NCBI RefSeq assembly: GCF_000967915.1
Contig: NC_022549.1
Span: forward strand, 644,366-708,365
Length of the DNA stretch: 64,000 nucleotides
Reading direction: 5' to 3'
From: Paracholeplasma brassicae
Lineage (GTDB): Bacteria; Bacillota_I; Bacilli_A; Acholeplasmatales; UBA5453
The notes below the pieces were generated by a model. That model made no database searches and was not told where the DNA came from. It saw only the letters and a list, made by a program, of their open reading frames with translations. The position numbers and the translations under genes are program-made. Below are positions 33,881 to 42,682 of this stretch, piece by piece; the stretch's first letter is position 1, and each line of letters begins with the position of its first letter.

Positions 33881-34690
33881 TTAGTCACGTCCTTTAATAG
33901 ATTTGATGAAGAACAAGATGGAAAATAGAATGCCGTGGACAATAATAATGGTTGATCCTGCGGGTATTTCAAGGTAGTGCGCAGAGATAATCCCAATGAG
34001 TGTGACGGCTATATTGATGATTATACTATAAATAATTAATTGTTTAAAACTTTTTGACACTAAAGAAGAAGAGACTGCCGGAAATATGATGAATGCAGAG
34101 ATTAATAGTGTCCCAATGGTCTGCACACCTAAGACGATGACAACCGCGGTTATGATTGCGATTGCGTAGTCGTAAAAGGCAACGTTTATTTTTGAAAACT
34201 TAGCATAAGTGCTGTCATAAGTAATAGAAAATAATTTTTGATAACTTAAAAGGATAAAGACAAAGGCAACTAGAAAGATGACAAGTGCGAAAATGACGTC
34301 TGAATAGGTCGTTGAGAAGATTGAGCCCACAAGCATCGATTCAACGGAGCGGTTAAACCCTTTTGAGGTTGATATAACGATCAACCCAATCGCCATCGAT
34401 ACGGAGGCCACAAGCCCAATCGCGGTATCCCCTTCAACGTCATTGTGCCTGATGAGGCGTTTAATAATGACAGCGGCAATGATGGCAAAAGGAATGGCAA
34501 CGATGGTTGGTTCGTTAGAGAATAATAAGCCAATAGCGATCCCGGTAAACGAGATGTGCGCTAACCCATCGCCAATGAGCGCTTGGTTAGTAACAACTAA
34601 AAAGTTCGATAGTAGTGCAGTCGTTGAGGCGAGCAATAAACCGATTAAAATCGCTCTTAGCATAAAGGGCCAAGTAAAAATCTCAAACAT
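33881..34690 (-). CDS. znuB: Zinc-type ABC transporter permease (ZnuB/AdcB-like)
   Basis: The 269-residue ABC-3 family membrane protein has eight to nine helices. Marks include F-L-V-V-T-N-Q-A-L-I-G-D-G-L-A-H-I-S-F near residue 28-46, and a G-V-Q-T-I-G-T-L-L-I-S-A-F-I-I-F-P-A stretch near 183, both typical of the zinc/manganese permease group. It forms the channel for metal taken up with the ATPase and binding protein. The start overlaps the ATPase gene by 8 bases. The zinc assignment rests on its neighbours. Confidence 0.88.
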   Translation of the reverse strand: MFEIFTWPFMLRAILIGLLLASTTALLSNFLVVTNQALIGDGLAHISFTGIAIGLLFSNEPTIVAIPFAIIAAVIIKRLIRHNDVEGDTAIGLVASVSMAIGLIVISTSKGFNRSVESMLVGSIFSTTYSDVIFALVIFLVAFVFILLSYQKLFSITYDSTYAKFSKINVAFYDYAIAIITAVVIVLGVQTIGTLLISAFIIFPAVSSSLVSKSFKQLIIYSIIINIAVTLIGIISAHYLEIPAGSTIIIVHGILFSILFFIKSIKGRD

Positions 34691-35336
34691 GTTTGTGTTC
34701 CCCCTTATGTTTTAATAATTGGTATTGTTCAAACGTTCCAAAGAAGCGAACCGATTGATCAAGTTCTAAAATTTTACTGCCATGTCTTAGGCCGTCACTC
34801 AAATCGTGTGTGACGTGGATGATGGTCATCCCAGCTTTATTTAAATCTTCAATGTGTTGATAAAATAGTTTTCTAAATTCGGGATCGAGGGCAGAGGTAG
34901 GTTCATCAAGAACGAGTACAGAAGGTTCTGAGAGTAGTGCTCGAATGATATGGACGCGTTGTTGTTCACCACCAGAGAGTTGATTCATTCGTTTGAATTT
35001 TTTCTCAAAAATGTGCATTTGATGAAGTAGTTCATCAATCTTTTTGTTTGTTGAGGTGGTTTTATTTGAGTACTTTAAGACTTCATAGACGGTTGCAGGC
35101 ATATTCACAGCACTCTTTAAGTGTTGTGGTAAATAGCCAAAACGGAAGCTACCAAAGGTAAGCTCGCCGTTTGTTGGTTTGATTAAATTGATCAATAATT
35201 TGACCAAAGTTGTTTTTCCTGAACCATTTGGGCCAATGATGTTTAAGTAATCACCAGGTTTGACGGTAAAGGAAACGTTATTTAAAACCGTGGTTTGTCC
35301 GTAGGTAACCGTTAGGTTTTTAGCTTCTAAAATCAT
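34683..35336 (-). CDS. znuC: Zinc-type ABC transporter ATPase (ZnuC/AdcC-like)
   Basis: The 217-residue ATPase has Walker A G-P-N-G-S-G-K-T-T near residue 35, the signature L-S-G-G-E-Q-Q-R near 119, Walker B V-L-V-L-D-E-P near 139, and the switch histidine in H-V-T-H-D-L. It drives metal uptake through the adjacent permease. It shares one base with the binding-protein gene upstream and 8 with the permease gene downstream, so the operon is translated in a coupled way. Size and motifs are normal for the family. Confidence 0.92.
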   Translation of the reverse strand: MILEAKNLTVTYGQTTVLNNVSFTVKPGDYLNIIGPNGSGKTTLVKLLINLIKPTNGELTFGSFRFGYLPQHLKSAVNMPATVYEVLKYSNKTTSTNKKIDELLHQMHIFEKKFKRMNQLSGGEQQRVHIIRALLSEPSVLVLDEPTSALDPEFRKLFYQHIEDLNKAGMTIIHVTHDLSDGLRHGSKILELDQSVRFFGTFEQYQLLKHKGEHKHV

Positions 35337-36274
35337 TAAATCAACTCCAAGTCGTAGGCAGTCGCGATGTTTTCAACATTTTCATTCCATAAATCCAATA
35401 ACGTTGTGTTTGATTCAAATTGTGATTTACTGACGTTATGCATTGAATAAAGTGGAAGTAATGTGATTTCGTACCCTTTTGATTTTAAATCATTCTTGAT
35501 GGTATTTGCAAGTATAACCGTTTCAAGTGGGTCATAAAAGACATAACTCGCGTTGGTTTCGATGATTTGATTTAACATTGCTTGAATTTGAGTGGAAGTT
35601 GGATCAGCATCCGGTGAAAACGAATCGGTTAAACTTTGAATGTTTAATGATTTTTCTTCATTAAGTAGTGAGAATACGTTATGACCAACAAAATGCAGTT
35701 GTTTCGTCTCTAGTGCACTAATTTGATCAAACTTAGCACTGATTGCTCTAACTCGTTCTTTTAAATTATTTGCGTTATTTGTGTAGTAATCCACGTTTTT
35801 CTCATCTAAATGAATGATTTCTTCTAAGATAACTTCAATCATGTGTAGGGTGTTATACAAATGCACCCAATAATGAAGATTATCATGATCGTGCTCGTGC
35901 TCATCAGTCGTACTGTAACTGATGCTTTCTGCATGGGCATGATCGTGGTCTTCATTGGATGCCAATTGAAGGTTTAAAAACGTCGTTTTGTTGTTTTCAA
36001 GGTTTTTAGCCCATGGCTCCATCTCGTCTGATGTGTAGATGAATAGTTTTGCGTTATTAATCATCACCACTTGTTTTGAGGTTGGTTCGAAGTCGTGTGC
36101 TTCAACCCCAGGGTTTAATAATAAAGTGTAAGTTAAATCTTTGTCACCGACAATGGTTCTTGTGATGTCGTATTGTGGAAATAATGACGTCACGATGTCG
36201 TATTCTTTGCTGCTACAAGCACTTAGGGTTAGGATACTTAATAATATAAGTGGTATTGCGATTAATTTTTTCAT
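35336..36274 (-). CDS. znuA: Zinc-binding lipoprotein of the ABC transporter (ZnuA/AdcA-like)
   Basis: About 312 residues. A lipoprotein signal starts it (K-K-L-I-A-I-P-L-I-L-L-S-I-L-T-L then S-A-C), so it is fixed to the outer face of the membrane. The metal site histidines are in G-V-E-A-H-D-F-E near 60, the L-H-Y-W-V-H segment and F-V-G-H-N-V-F. Between them is a His/Asp/Glu-rich loop (D-H-D-H-A-H and H-E-H-D-H-D) that is characteristic of zinc rather than manganese binders. The ATG at 36274 has GGAG upstream; a longer open frame upstream would cross the operator and lacks a signal peptide. Confidence 0.9.
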   Translation of the reverse strand: MKKLIAIPLILLSILTLSACSSKEYDIVTSLFPQYDITRTIVGDKDLTYTLLLNPGVEAHDFEPTSKQVVMINNAKLFIYTSDEMEPWAKNLENNKTTFLNLQLASNEDHDHAHAESISYSTTDEHEHDHDNLHYWVHLYNTLHMIEVILEEIIHLDEKNVDYYTNNANNLKERVRAISAKFDQISALETKQLHFVGHNVFSLLNEEKSLNIQSLTDSFSPDADPTSTQIQAMLNQIIETNASYVFYDPLETVILANTIKNDLKSKGYEITLLPLYSMHNVSKSQFESNTTLLDLWNENVENIATAYDLELI

Positions 36275-36299
36275 GTGAATTCTCCTCTGTACGTTATTC

Positions 36300-36328
36300 A
36301 TTATACACATTTGTTTTTCAATTGCAAA
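36300..36328 (-). promoter_or_regulatory. Promoter of the zinc operon
   Basis: On the - strand TTTGCA (36328-36323), a 17-base spacer and a perfect TATAAT (36305-36300). The -35 lies in the left half of the operator dyad. Confidence 0.65.
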
Positions 36329-36337
36329 TGGTTTGCA
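36323..36337. promoter_or_regulatory. Candidate Zur operator
   Basis: TGCAAA-TGG-TTTGCA, a 15-base perfect dyad covering the -35 of the zinc operon. Fur-family repressors bind AT-rich dyads of this size, and the operon encodes one. The sequence differs from the known Bacillus Zur box, so specificity is inferred. Confidence 0.55.
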
Positions 36338-36366
36338 TTCGCAGATATAATTATTTTTCGATATGA

Positions 36367-36396
36367 TTGTCAAAAATAAACATATTATGGTATAAT
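36367..36396 (+). promoter_or_regulatory. rimP-nusA operon promoter
   Basis: TTGTCA (36367-36372), an 18-base spacer and TATAAT (36391-36396). A 7-base-pair hairpin (GAGTGGA/TCCACTC, 36412-36431) lies in the leader before AAGGAGGAATT. Confidence 0.75.
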
Positions 36397-36450
36397 ATAT
36401 GCCGTAATGTAGAGTGGATTAGATTCCACTCATTTTATTAAGGAGGAATT

Positions 36451-36891
36451 ATGGATCTTAAAGTAATCGAAAATATCGTCTTAGACATTCTAAAAGACGA
36501 CGCATTGTCCTTAGAGAGTATAAAGACAAAAACTGAGTTTGGTGAGTCTATCTTAGAGATTATCGTTGATGGCGATGACTTATCAAGTGATCACTTAGGC
36601 AATGTGAATACAAAAATTGCAGAAGTCTTAACGGATGATCTCTTGGATCCATCTTACTACATTGAAGTTTCATCACCGGGTGCTGAACGACCACTTAAGA
36701 CAAAAGAAGCGGTTTTAGGCGCGGTTGGTAAGTACGTGTTTGCAAAAACAAACAAAGAAGAAGCAGAAGGCTACTTGTTGGCATTTGATGGAACGACGTT
36801 AGTTGTCCAAATTAATTTAAAAGGACGTTTGAAAAAATTGAATATGGCTTATAGCGATCTACTAGAAATTAGATTAGCGATTAAGTTTTAG
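36451..36891 (+). CDS. rimP: Ribosome maturation factor RimP
   Basis: The 146-residue protein has the two-domain RimP fold. Marks are V-I-V-D-G-type I-I-V-D-G-D near residue 32 and Y-I-E-V-S-S-P-G-A-E-R-P-L near 71-83, the clearest family motif. RimP helps assemble the 30S subunit around proteins S9, S13 and S19. It heads the operon rimP-nusA-ylxR-ylxQ-infB-rbfA, the standard order in Bacillota. The ATG has AAGGAGG upstream and the next gene follows by 11 bases. Confidence 0.94.
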   Translation: MDLKVIENIVLDILKDDALSLESIKTKTEFGESILEIIVDGDDLSSDHLGNVNTKIAEVLTDDLLDPSYYIEVSSPGAERPLKTKEAVLGAVGKYVFAKTNKEEAEGYLLAFDGTTLVVQINLKGRLKKLNMAYSDLLEIRLAIKF

Positions 36892-36902
36892 GAGGTATTG
36901 TC

Positions 36903-37982
36903 ATGGTAAGTAAAGAATTTTTCAGAGTGTTAGACATTATTGCAGAAGAACGTAACATTAAAGTTGAACTCATCGTTGATGCGTTTAAAAAAGGTATGGT
37001 CTCTGCATTTAAGAAATCAAGAGGGCATAGTTCATGCCGCATTGAAGTCAATCCAGATAAGAATGAAATTTTAGTATTCGAACGTCATTTGGTTGTGCCA
37101 GATGAGGGTGAGTACGAAGTTGATCCAGAACTAGTGATTGAAAAAATAAGTTTATCAGAGGCTAAAGAAAAGAAAGCGCGTATCAAAGTAGGCGATATTC
37201 TTGAAGAAAGCGTCAATCCAAAAGAGTTTAGTCAAATCGCAGTAACGAACCTTAAAAACGTCTTAAATCAAAATTTAAAGAACATTGAAAAAGAAAATAT
37301 GTTCAATTACTTTAAAGAAAAAGAAAAAGAGATGGTCGTTGCCAAAGTGATTGGCCAAGACGATGATTATTATCGATTAGAGCTTGGACATGGACTAACC
37401 ACGCTACTACCTAAGCGTGAAGCACTACCAACCGATCGTTTTGTTGTTGGTGAAAACGTCAAGGTATTTGTTGCAAGCGTTGAAATGAAAACCAAAGGAC
37501 CAAAAGTCATGGTCACACGTTTAGATAAGTCTTTAGTGACTCGTTTATTCGAAGACTTAATTCCAGAAGTTAAAGATGGTACGGTTGAAATCATGGGTAT
37601 CGCTAGAGACCCAGGCGATCGCGCTAAAATTGGTGTGATGTCTAATGATAAGAACGTCGATGCCATTGGTGCGTGTGTTGGAGAAAACGGCTCACGTATT
37701 AAAGAAATCATTCGTGCACTTAGTGGTGAAAAAGTTGACTTATTCCAATGGTCGACGAACGAAAGAGATTTAATTGCGAATTCATTACAACCAGCGGACG
37801 TTTTAGCGGTCACACAAATTAACCCAATGAAACGTACAGCACTTGTCATTGTTGATGACGATAAACTATCACTTGCCATTGGTAAGGGTGGACAAAACGT
37901 TAAGTTAGCGGTTCAAGCCATTAACTGGAAGATTGATATCAAATCAGCAACCATGGCGGACGCTGAAGGTATTTTATTCTAA
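36903..37982 (+). CDS. nusA: Transcription termination/antitermination factor NusA
   Basis: The 359-residue protein has the N-terminal RNA-polymerase-binding domain, an S1 domain (about 130-200) and two KH domains. R-D-P-G-D-R-A-K-I-G-V (near 236) and G-E-N-G-S-R-I-K-E-I (near 260) mark KH1, and A-I-G-K-G-G-Q-N-V-K-L-A near 326 marks KH2. It lacks the acidic C-terminal repeats of E. coli NusA, as is normal for Gram-positives. It modulates pausing and termination at RNA hairpins, which are abundant in this window. Second gene of the operon. Confidence 0.97.
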   Translation: MVSKEFFRVLDIIAEERNIKVELIVDAFKKGMVSAFKKSRGHSSCRIEVNPDKNEILVFERHLVVPDEGEYEVDPELVIEKISLSEAKEKKARIKVGDILEESVNPKEFSQIAVTNLKNVLNQNLKNIEKENMFNYFKEKEKEMVVAKVIGQDDDYYRLELGHGLTTLLPKREALPTDRFVVGENVKVFVASVEMKTKGPKVMVTRLDKSLVTRLFEDLIPEVKDGTVEIMGIARDPGDRAKIGVMSNDKNVDAIGACVGENGSRIKEIIRALSGEKVDLFQWSTNERDLIANSLQPADVLAVTQINPMKRTALVIVDDDKLSLAIGKGGQNVKLAVQAINWKIDIKSATMADAEGILF

Positions 37983-37994
37983 GGAGTAATAAAA

Positions 37995-38264
37995 ATGATG
38001 AAAGAAAAGAAAGTGCCAATGCGTACATGCGTGGTAACAAAAGAAGTTAGACCTAAAAAGGATTTAATTCGTGTGGTTGCCACTAAAGAGGGTGTCGTTA
38101 GTATTGATACTAAAGGTAAAGCACCAGGTAGAGGTGCTTATCTCATCTTAAGTAAAGTCGTCATTGAAAAAGCACGAAAGTCAAAAGCACTAGATAAGAA
38201 ATTAGAAGTGAGTGTACCTGAGGAAATCTATAACGAGTTACTTGAGTTGGTTTCTCATGCTTAA
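37995..38264 (+). CDS. rnpM: YlxR family RNA-binding protein (RnpM)
   Basis: An 89-residue protein with the YlxR marks P-M-R-T-C-V-V-T-K-E near residue 8 and G-K-A-P-G-R-G-A-Y near residue 46, which form the RNA-binding face. In Bacillus the protein, also called RnpM, binds and modulates RNase P. It always lies between nusA and ylxQ/infB, as here. The last 8 bases overlap the next gene. The first two codons are both ATG, and either may start. Confidence 0.92.
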   Translation: MMKEKKVPMRTCVVTKEVRPKKDLIRVVATKEGVVSIDTKGKAPGRGAYLILSKVVIEKARKSKALDKKLEVSVPEEIYNELLELVSHA

Positions 38265-38535
38265 ACCACTCGGCATCGCTAACTCAGCGAGAAAACTGGT
38301 CTCAGGCACTGACTTTGTTGTTGATGCGATTCGTTCTAATAAAGCAAAATTAGTCTTTTTAGCAAACGATGCCTCAGACAACACCAAAAAAAAAGTTAGA
38401 GACAAAGCCTCATTTTATGGGGTTGAAATCATAGAGGATTTTGACACGAATAGCCTGTCAAAAGAAATCGGTAAAAAAAACATTAAAGCAATTGCTATTA
38501 TAGATCAGGGGTTTGCAAATATGTTTAAAAAATAG
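38257..38535 (+). CDS. L7Ae-family RNA-binding protein YlxQ
   Basis: A 92-residue protein of the L7Ae/L30e fold. Marks are G-I-A-N-S-A-R-K-L-V-S-G near residue 5-16 and K-A-K-L-V-F-L-A-N-D-A-S-D-N-T-K-K-K near 28-45, which is the kink-turn-binding helix region. The family binds kink-turns in RNA, but its cellular target is unknown. I chose ATG 38257, which overlaps the ylxR stop by 8 bases; a longer frame begins inside ylxR with no support. The ribosome site is weak, so coupled translation is likely. Confidence 0.9.
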   Translation: MLKPLGIANSARKLVSGTDFVVDAIRSNKAKLVFLANDASDNTKKKVRDKASFYGVEIIEDFDTNSLSKEIGKKNIKAIAIIDQGFANMFKK

Positions 38536-38550
38536 AAGGAAGTGATTAAT

Positions 38551-40371
38551 ATGGCTAAACAACGTACTAATAACAAAGAAGTTAGAACGTCTAACCTGCC
38601 TAAAAAAGGCGTGAATATCGCCAAAGGTAAAACAATAATTTATAAACCAAATATGAAGGTAAGCGAGGTTGCTGAAAGTTTAGGGATTTCAAACGCTGAA
38701 ATCATTAAAAAGCTCATGCAACTTGGTGTGATGACCTCAGTCAATCAATCGATTGATCGTGATACCATTGAACTGGTTGCACTTGATATGGGGTTTGAAA
38801 TACAAGACGAGGTAGTGACTGATATTACACGTTTTGATGAAATGAAATTTGAAGATGATGAAAAAGATTTAATTAAACGTGCGCCGATTGTTACGGTAAT
38901 GGGCCACGTTGACCATGGGAAAACAACCCTATTAGATACCATTAGACATTCACGTGTGGTTCAAGGCGAAGCCGGTGGGATTACACAGCACATCGGTGCT
39001 TATCAAGTTGAACGTAATGGCGAAAAAATTACATTCATTGACACACCAGGGCATGCCGCTTTTACTGAAATGCGCGCACGTGGTGCAAAAGTGACCGATA
39101 TAACCGTATTGGTTGTTGCCGCAGACGATGGCGTTATGCCTCAAACAGTCGAAGCCATTCACCATGCGCAAGCAGCAAATGTTCCAATCATCGTTGCGGT
39201 CAACAAAATGGATAAGCCATCGGCAAATCCAGACCACGTGATGACTGAACTATCCAATTATAATTTATTACCAGAACAATGGGGTGGAAAGACACCTTAC
39301 GTTGAAGTCTCAGCGTTAAAAGGCAAGGGCATTGACACCTTACTGGATGTGATTCAACTTGTATCTGAAATCGAAGATTACAAAGCCAATCCAAACCGAT
39401 TAGCTACCGGAACCGTTGTCGAAGCTCGTCTTGACAAGGGCCGTGGTGTCGTTGCAACAATGATTGTCGCAAACGGTACATTAAAAGTTGGAGACAACAT
39501 CGTATGTGGAAACACGTATGGTAAAATTCGTACAATGAATGACGATACAAAAAAACGTTTGACCGAAGCCATTCCGAGTCAGCCAGTAGAAATCACAGGG
39601 TTGTTCGATATGCCTGAGGCAGGCGATATCTTTGTATCAATCGTTGATGAAAGACAAGCAAGACAAATTGCTGAAGAACGACAAGCAAGACAACGTGAAG
39701 GTGAACTTCAAAAACAAAAGAAAGCCTCACTAAACACCATGTTTGCGGAAGCTGAAGCGGGTCAAAAAGAACTAATCTTAATCATTAAAGGTGATACACA
39801 AGGTTCAATCGAAGCCCTAAAAGGCTCACTTGAAAAAATTAACGTTGAAGGGTTACACGTCAATGTGATTCGTTCATCGGTTGGGGCAATCACCGAAAGT
39901 GATGTTTCACTAGCAAGTGCATCAAACGCAATTATCATCGGTTTTAACGTCCGTCCAACCTCAGCGGTAAGAGAAAATGCCAAACAACAAGGCGTTGAAA
40001 TCCGATTATACAACATCATCTATAAGGCCATTGAAGAAATTGAAGCGGCACTCAATGGGATGTTAGAACCTGAATTTGAAGAAGTTGTTACCGGTCAAGC
40101 CGTGGTTAGAGACGTATTTAAGATTTCAAAAGTAGGCACCATTGCTGGGTGTTATGTCACCGATGGCAACATCGAACGTAACTCACTTGTTCGCGTATTA
40201 CGTGATGGCGTGGTTGTTTACGAAGGTAAGATGGCGTCCTTAAAACGCTTTAAAGATGACGTAAAAGAAGTCAGACAAGGCTTTGAATGTGGTATCTCAG
40301 TCGAAAACTTTAATGATATTAAAGAAGGAGATATCATCGAAGCTTCGGTTGAAAAAGAAGTGGAGAGATAA
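38551..40371 (+). CDS. infB: Translation initiation factor IF-2
   Basis: This 606-residue GTPase brings initiator tRNA to the 30S subunit. The IF2-N domain ([11 protein letters not shown] near residue 36) is followed directly by the G domain with G-H-V-D-H-G-K-T at 118-125, D-T-P-G-H-A-A-F near 164 and N-K-M-D near 219. Domains II to IV follow. The long N-terminal extension of enteric IF-2 is absent, as in Mollicutes and other small Bacillota proteins. ATG 38551 is spaced from AAGGA at 38537-38541; an in-frame GTG at 38542 is too close. Confidence 0.97.
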   Translation: MAKQRTNNKEVRTSNLPKKGVNIAKGKTIIYKPNMKVSEVAESLGISNAEIIKKLMQLGVMTSVNQSIDRDTIELVALDMGFEIQDEVVTDITRFDEMKFEDDEKDLIKRAPIVTVMGHVDHGKTTLLDTIRHSRVVQGEAGGITQHIGAYQVERNGEKITFIDTPGHAAFTEMRARGAKVTDITVLVVAADDGVMPQTVEAIHHAQAANVPIIVAVNKMDKPSANPDHVMTELSNYNLLPEQWGGKTPYVEVSALKGKGIDTLLDVIQLVSEIEDYKANPNRLATGTVVEARLDKGRGVVATMIVANGTLKVGDNIVCGNTYGKIRTMNDDTKKRLTEAIPSQPVEITGLFDMPEAGDIFVSIVDERQARQIAEERQARQREGELQKQKKASLNTMFAEAEAGQKELILIIKGDTQGSIEALKGSLEKINVEGLHVNVIRSSVGAITESDVSLASASNAIIIGFNVRPTSAVRENAKQQGVEIRLYNIIYKAIEEIEAALNGMLEPEFEEVVTGQAVVRDVFKISKVGTIAGCYVTDGNIERNSLVRVLRDGVVVYEGKMASLKRFKDDVKEVRQGFECGISVENFNDIKEGDIIEASVEKEVER

Positions 40372-40373
40372 TT

Positions 40374-40727
40374 ATGGCAAGTATTTCAATTGAAAGACTA
40401 TCAAGTTTATTTCAACGAGAATTAGCAATTATCGTCAATAAAGACAATCGCAGCGAAGCCGTCGGTTACATCAACATTACGGAAGTTCGTGTCACAAGGG
40501 ATTTATCTTATGCGACCATTTACTACACCATACTAAGTGATAAACCTGAGGATCTAAAAAAAGCAAGTACCTTGCTAGATACGATCAACAAGACGGTAAG
40601 AAAAGAACTGGCATCTAAAGTAAATAACTTACGCAAAATGCCTGAACTGCTCTTTAAGTACGATGAGGCACTAGCTTATGGGAATCATATTGATAAACTA
40701 CTAAAAACAATCAAAGACGATAAATAA
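40374..40727 (+). CDS. rbfA: Ribosome-binding factor A
   Basis: The 117-residue protein has the KH-like RbfA fold with F-Q-R-E-L-A-x-I near residue 13, I-N-I-T-E-V-R-V-T-R-D-L-S-Y-A-T-I-Y near residue 30, and a closing L-R-x-x-P-E-L-L-F-K-Y-D motif near residue 90. It helps the late maturation of the 30S subunit at the 5' end of 16S rRNA. It is the last gene of the operon; truB, which often follows, is not here. A good terminator closes the unit. Confidence 0.95.
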   Translation: MASISIERLSSLFQRELAIIVNKDNRSEAVGYINITEVRVTRDLSYATIYYTILSDKPEDLKKASTLLDTINKTVRKELASKVNNLRKMPELLFKYDEALAYGNHIDKLLKTIKDDK

Positions 40728-40731
40728 GATT

Positions 40732-40760
40732 AATGACATCACAATGTGGTGTCATTTTTT
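40732..40760 (+). terminator. rimP-rbfA operon terminator
   Basis: AATGACATCAC (40732-40742) and GTGGTGTCATT (40746-40756) pair with one G-T, followed by T's. Confidence 0.85.
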
Positions 40761-40765
40761 ATATA

Positions 40766-40794
40766 TTGACAAAAATGCATTAAAAACATAGAAT
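40766..40794 (+). promoter_or_regulatory. Promoter 1 of the NfeD-SPFH operon
   Basis: A perfect TTGACA (40766-40771), a 17-base spacer and TAGAAT (40789-40794). Confidence 0.75.
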
Positions 40795-40826
40795 TTCATA
40801 AAAATTCAAAAAAATACAAAATTATA

Positions 40827-40854
40827 TTGTAATAAATTCAAAACGTGATATAAT
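40827..40854 (+). promoter_or_regulatory. Promoter 2 of the NfeD-SPFH operon
   Basis: TTGTAA (40827-40832), a 16-base spacer and TATAAT (40849-40854) with the extended TGA just before it. Confidence 0.65.
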
Positions 40855-40876
40855 GATTATGTAGGAGGTAATATCT

Positions 40877-41254
40877 ATGAGCATTGAATGGATTAACCCA
40901 AAAGAGATTCATGGCACCGTCACGTTTTATGATTCAAACATTACGCTAAACAAAACCGCATCTGAATTTTTCAATGATGCCTACAAAGTGTTAGTTGGTA
41001 TTGATCGAGTGCATAAACACGTGGTGATTAAACACATCAATAAAGAAGAAGCTTTAAGAGGTGACATCATCAAGTCAAACTTACTTGATATTTCGATTAA
41101 AGCAAGTTATGGTAGAATTAATAGTAAGAAGGTTGTTAATGAAATTGCAGACAGCTTTAACTTTAATTTTAAGAATACAAATAATTATAAATTTAAGGCC
41201 ATTTGGAAGAGTTCAGATCGTATATTAGAAATCGATTTGAATGAGGAGGTATGA
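40877..41254 (+). CDS. Hypothetical protein at the head of the NfeD-SPFH operon
   Basis: I do not recognise this 125-residue soluble protein. It is rich in Lys, Asn and Ile, with alternating beta and helix tendency and no signal peptide, membrane helix or cysteine. A stretch V-L-V-G-I-D-R-V-H-K-H-V-V-I-K-H near residues 38-53 stands out for its histidines. The ribosome site TAGGAGGTAAT is strong. Its TGA overlaps the NfeD ribosome site and an upstream ATG, so translation of NfeD is probably coupled. This link suggests a membrane-related role, which is inference only. Confidence 0.75.
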   Translation: MSIEWINPKEIHGTVTFYDSNITLNKTASEFFNDAYKVLVGIDRVHKHVVIKHINKEEALRGDIIKSNLLDISIKASYGRINSKKVVNEIADSFNFNFKNTNNYKFKAIWKSSDRILEIDLNEEV

Positions 41255-41256
41255 GC

Positions 41257-41709
41257 ATGACGCCTGAAATGATTAATATGATTTTAATGATTGTGATTTG
41301 GGCTGTGGTTTTGATTGGAGCAATTTTTATTGAACTAGAAACAACAGACTTAGTAACGATTTGGTTTGCTGCTGGTGCGGTTGCGGCTTTAATCGCTGCA
41401 GCAATGGAAGTCGCAATTGTTTGGCAAATCGCGATATTTATTTCGGTTTCGTTGATACTGATTTTAGTCACTAGACCACTAACTAGACGATTTATGCAAA
41501 AAGACATCATTAAGACGAATGCCGATAAGATGGTTGGTCAACAAGCAACCGTTATTTCTGTCATTCCAATCGATGGAAGAGGCGAAGTCAAATTAGAAGA
41601 GCGCATTTGGACTGCGTTTACCACATCAAATAAACAAATTGACGTTGGTAAGAAAGTCATTGTTCAAGACATTGTTGGTAACAAGCTACTCGTTAGCGAA
41701 ATAGAATAA
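41257..41709 (+). CDS. NfeD-family membrane protein
   Basis: The 150-residue protein has two to three hydrophobic helices in its first 70 residues, followed by a small OB-fold domain outside the membrane. The OB fold shows V-G-Q-Q-A-T-V-I-S and G-E-V-K-L-E-E-R-I-W-T-A, close to the family's G-x-G-x-V-x-v-x-G-x-x-W-x-A. NfeD proteins (short NfeD1b type, without the protease domain) pair with SPFH/stomatin proteins in membrane microdomains, and the SPFH gene follows by 21 bases. ATG 41257 is 7 bases from GAGGAGG; ATG 41251 is too close. Confidence 0.9.
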   Translation: MTPEMINMILMIVIWAVVLIGAIFIELETTDLVTIWFAAGAVAALIAAAMEVAIVWQIAIFISVSLILILVTRPLTRRFMQKDIIKTNADKMVGQQATVISVIPIDGRGEVKLEERIWTAFTTSNKQIDVGKKVIVQDIVGNKLLVSEIE

Positions 41710-41730
41710 TACATTATAGGAGGAAATAGA

Positions 41731-42672
41731 ATGTATACACCTTTAATTTTATCAAATGCAGGAACCGTTGTTTTAGTTGTTTTATTGGTTTTACTCGTCG
41801 TTGCCTTATTAATTGCATTATCAAGTATTCGCATTGTAAGACAATCACAAACGATGGTTATTGAAAGACTTGGTGGTTATTACACCACTTGGAGTACAGG
41901 GATTCACTTCTTAGTGCCTTTTGTGGACCGTGTTTCACTTGTTGTTTCATTAAAAGAACAAGTGATGGACTACCCACCACAACCCGTAATCACAAGAGAT
42001 AACGTCACCATGCAAATTGACACCGTGGTTTATTATCAAATCACCGATGCAAAAGCATTTACTTATGGTGTTGATAACCCAAATAGAGCGTTAGAAAACT
42101 TAACCGCTACGACACTACGTAACATCATCGGGGAAATTGATCTTGATGGGGCATTAACCAGCCGTGAATTAATCAATGGAAAAATGCGTATCATTTTAGA
42201 TGAAGCGACTGACCCATGGGGGATTAAAGTCATTCGTGTGGAATTAAAGAACATTATTCCACCAAAAGACATCAGAGAAGCCATGGAAAAACAAATGAGA
42301 GCAGAACGTGAAAAACGTGAAAACATCTTAAATGCGGAAGGTCAAAAACAATCGGCCATTCTAAAAGCCCAAGGGGTTAAGGAATCGGCAATTCTCGAAG
42401 CGGAAGCGCAAAAACAATCACAAATCTTAAGAGCTGAAGGGGAAGCAGAAGCCATCCTTAAAGTTCAAGAAGCAAAAGCACGTGGGATTGAAGCAATCAA
42501 AGCCGCTGGTGCTGACCGCTCGGTCTTAACAATCAAAGGTTATGAGGCGTTAGTTGAAGTGTCTAAAGGACAAGCAACCAAGCTAATTATCCCATCGGAT
42601 CTACAAGGTCTTGCAAGTATCGTTTCTTCATCCAAAGAAATGTGGTCAGATACTAAAAAAGACAAAGAATAA
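41731..42672 (+). CDS. SPFH-domain (stomatin/prohibitin-like) membrane protein
   Basis: The 313-residue protein has an N-terminal membrane helix (about residues 8-30), an SPFH domain (about 35-190, with V-I-E-R-L-G-G-Y-Y and V-I-T-R-D-N-V-T), and a long C-terminal coiled coil rich in Ala, Glu, Gln and Lys (about 190-270), with near-repeats of I-L-x-A-E/Q-G. It resembles QmcA/HflK-like and paraslipin proteins that form oligomeric membrane scaffolds. It pairs with the NfeD protein before it. Its terminator follows closely. Confidence 0.92.
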   Translation: MYTPLILSNAGTVVLVVLLVLLVVALLIALSSIRIVRQSQTMVIERLGGYYTTWSTGIHFLVPFVDRVSLVVSLKEQVMDYPPQPVITRDNVTMQIDTVVYYQITDAKAFTYGVDNPNRALENLTATTLRNIIGEIDLDGALTSRELINGKMRIILDEATDPWGIKVIRVELKNIIPPKDIREAMEKQMRAEREKRENILNAEGQKQSAILKAQGVKESAILEAEAQKQSQILRAEGEAEAILKVQEAKARGIEAIKAAGADRSVLTIKGYEALVEVSKGQATKLIIPSDLQGLASIVSSSKEMWSDTKKDKE

Positions 42673-42682
42673 ACCAACTTAG

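Noticed and set aside
37370..37879. Open frame of 169 codons antisense to nusA
   Set aside because: It runs opposite the KH domains, is Ser/Thr-rich as antisense frames are, and lacks a ribosome site.
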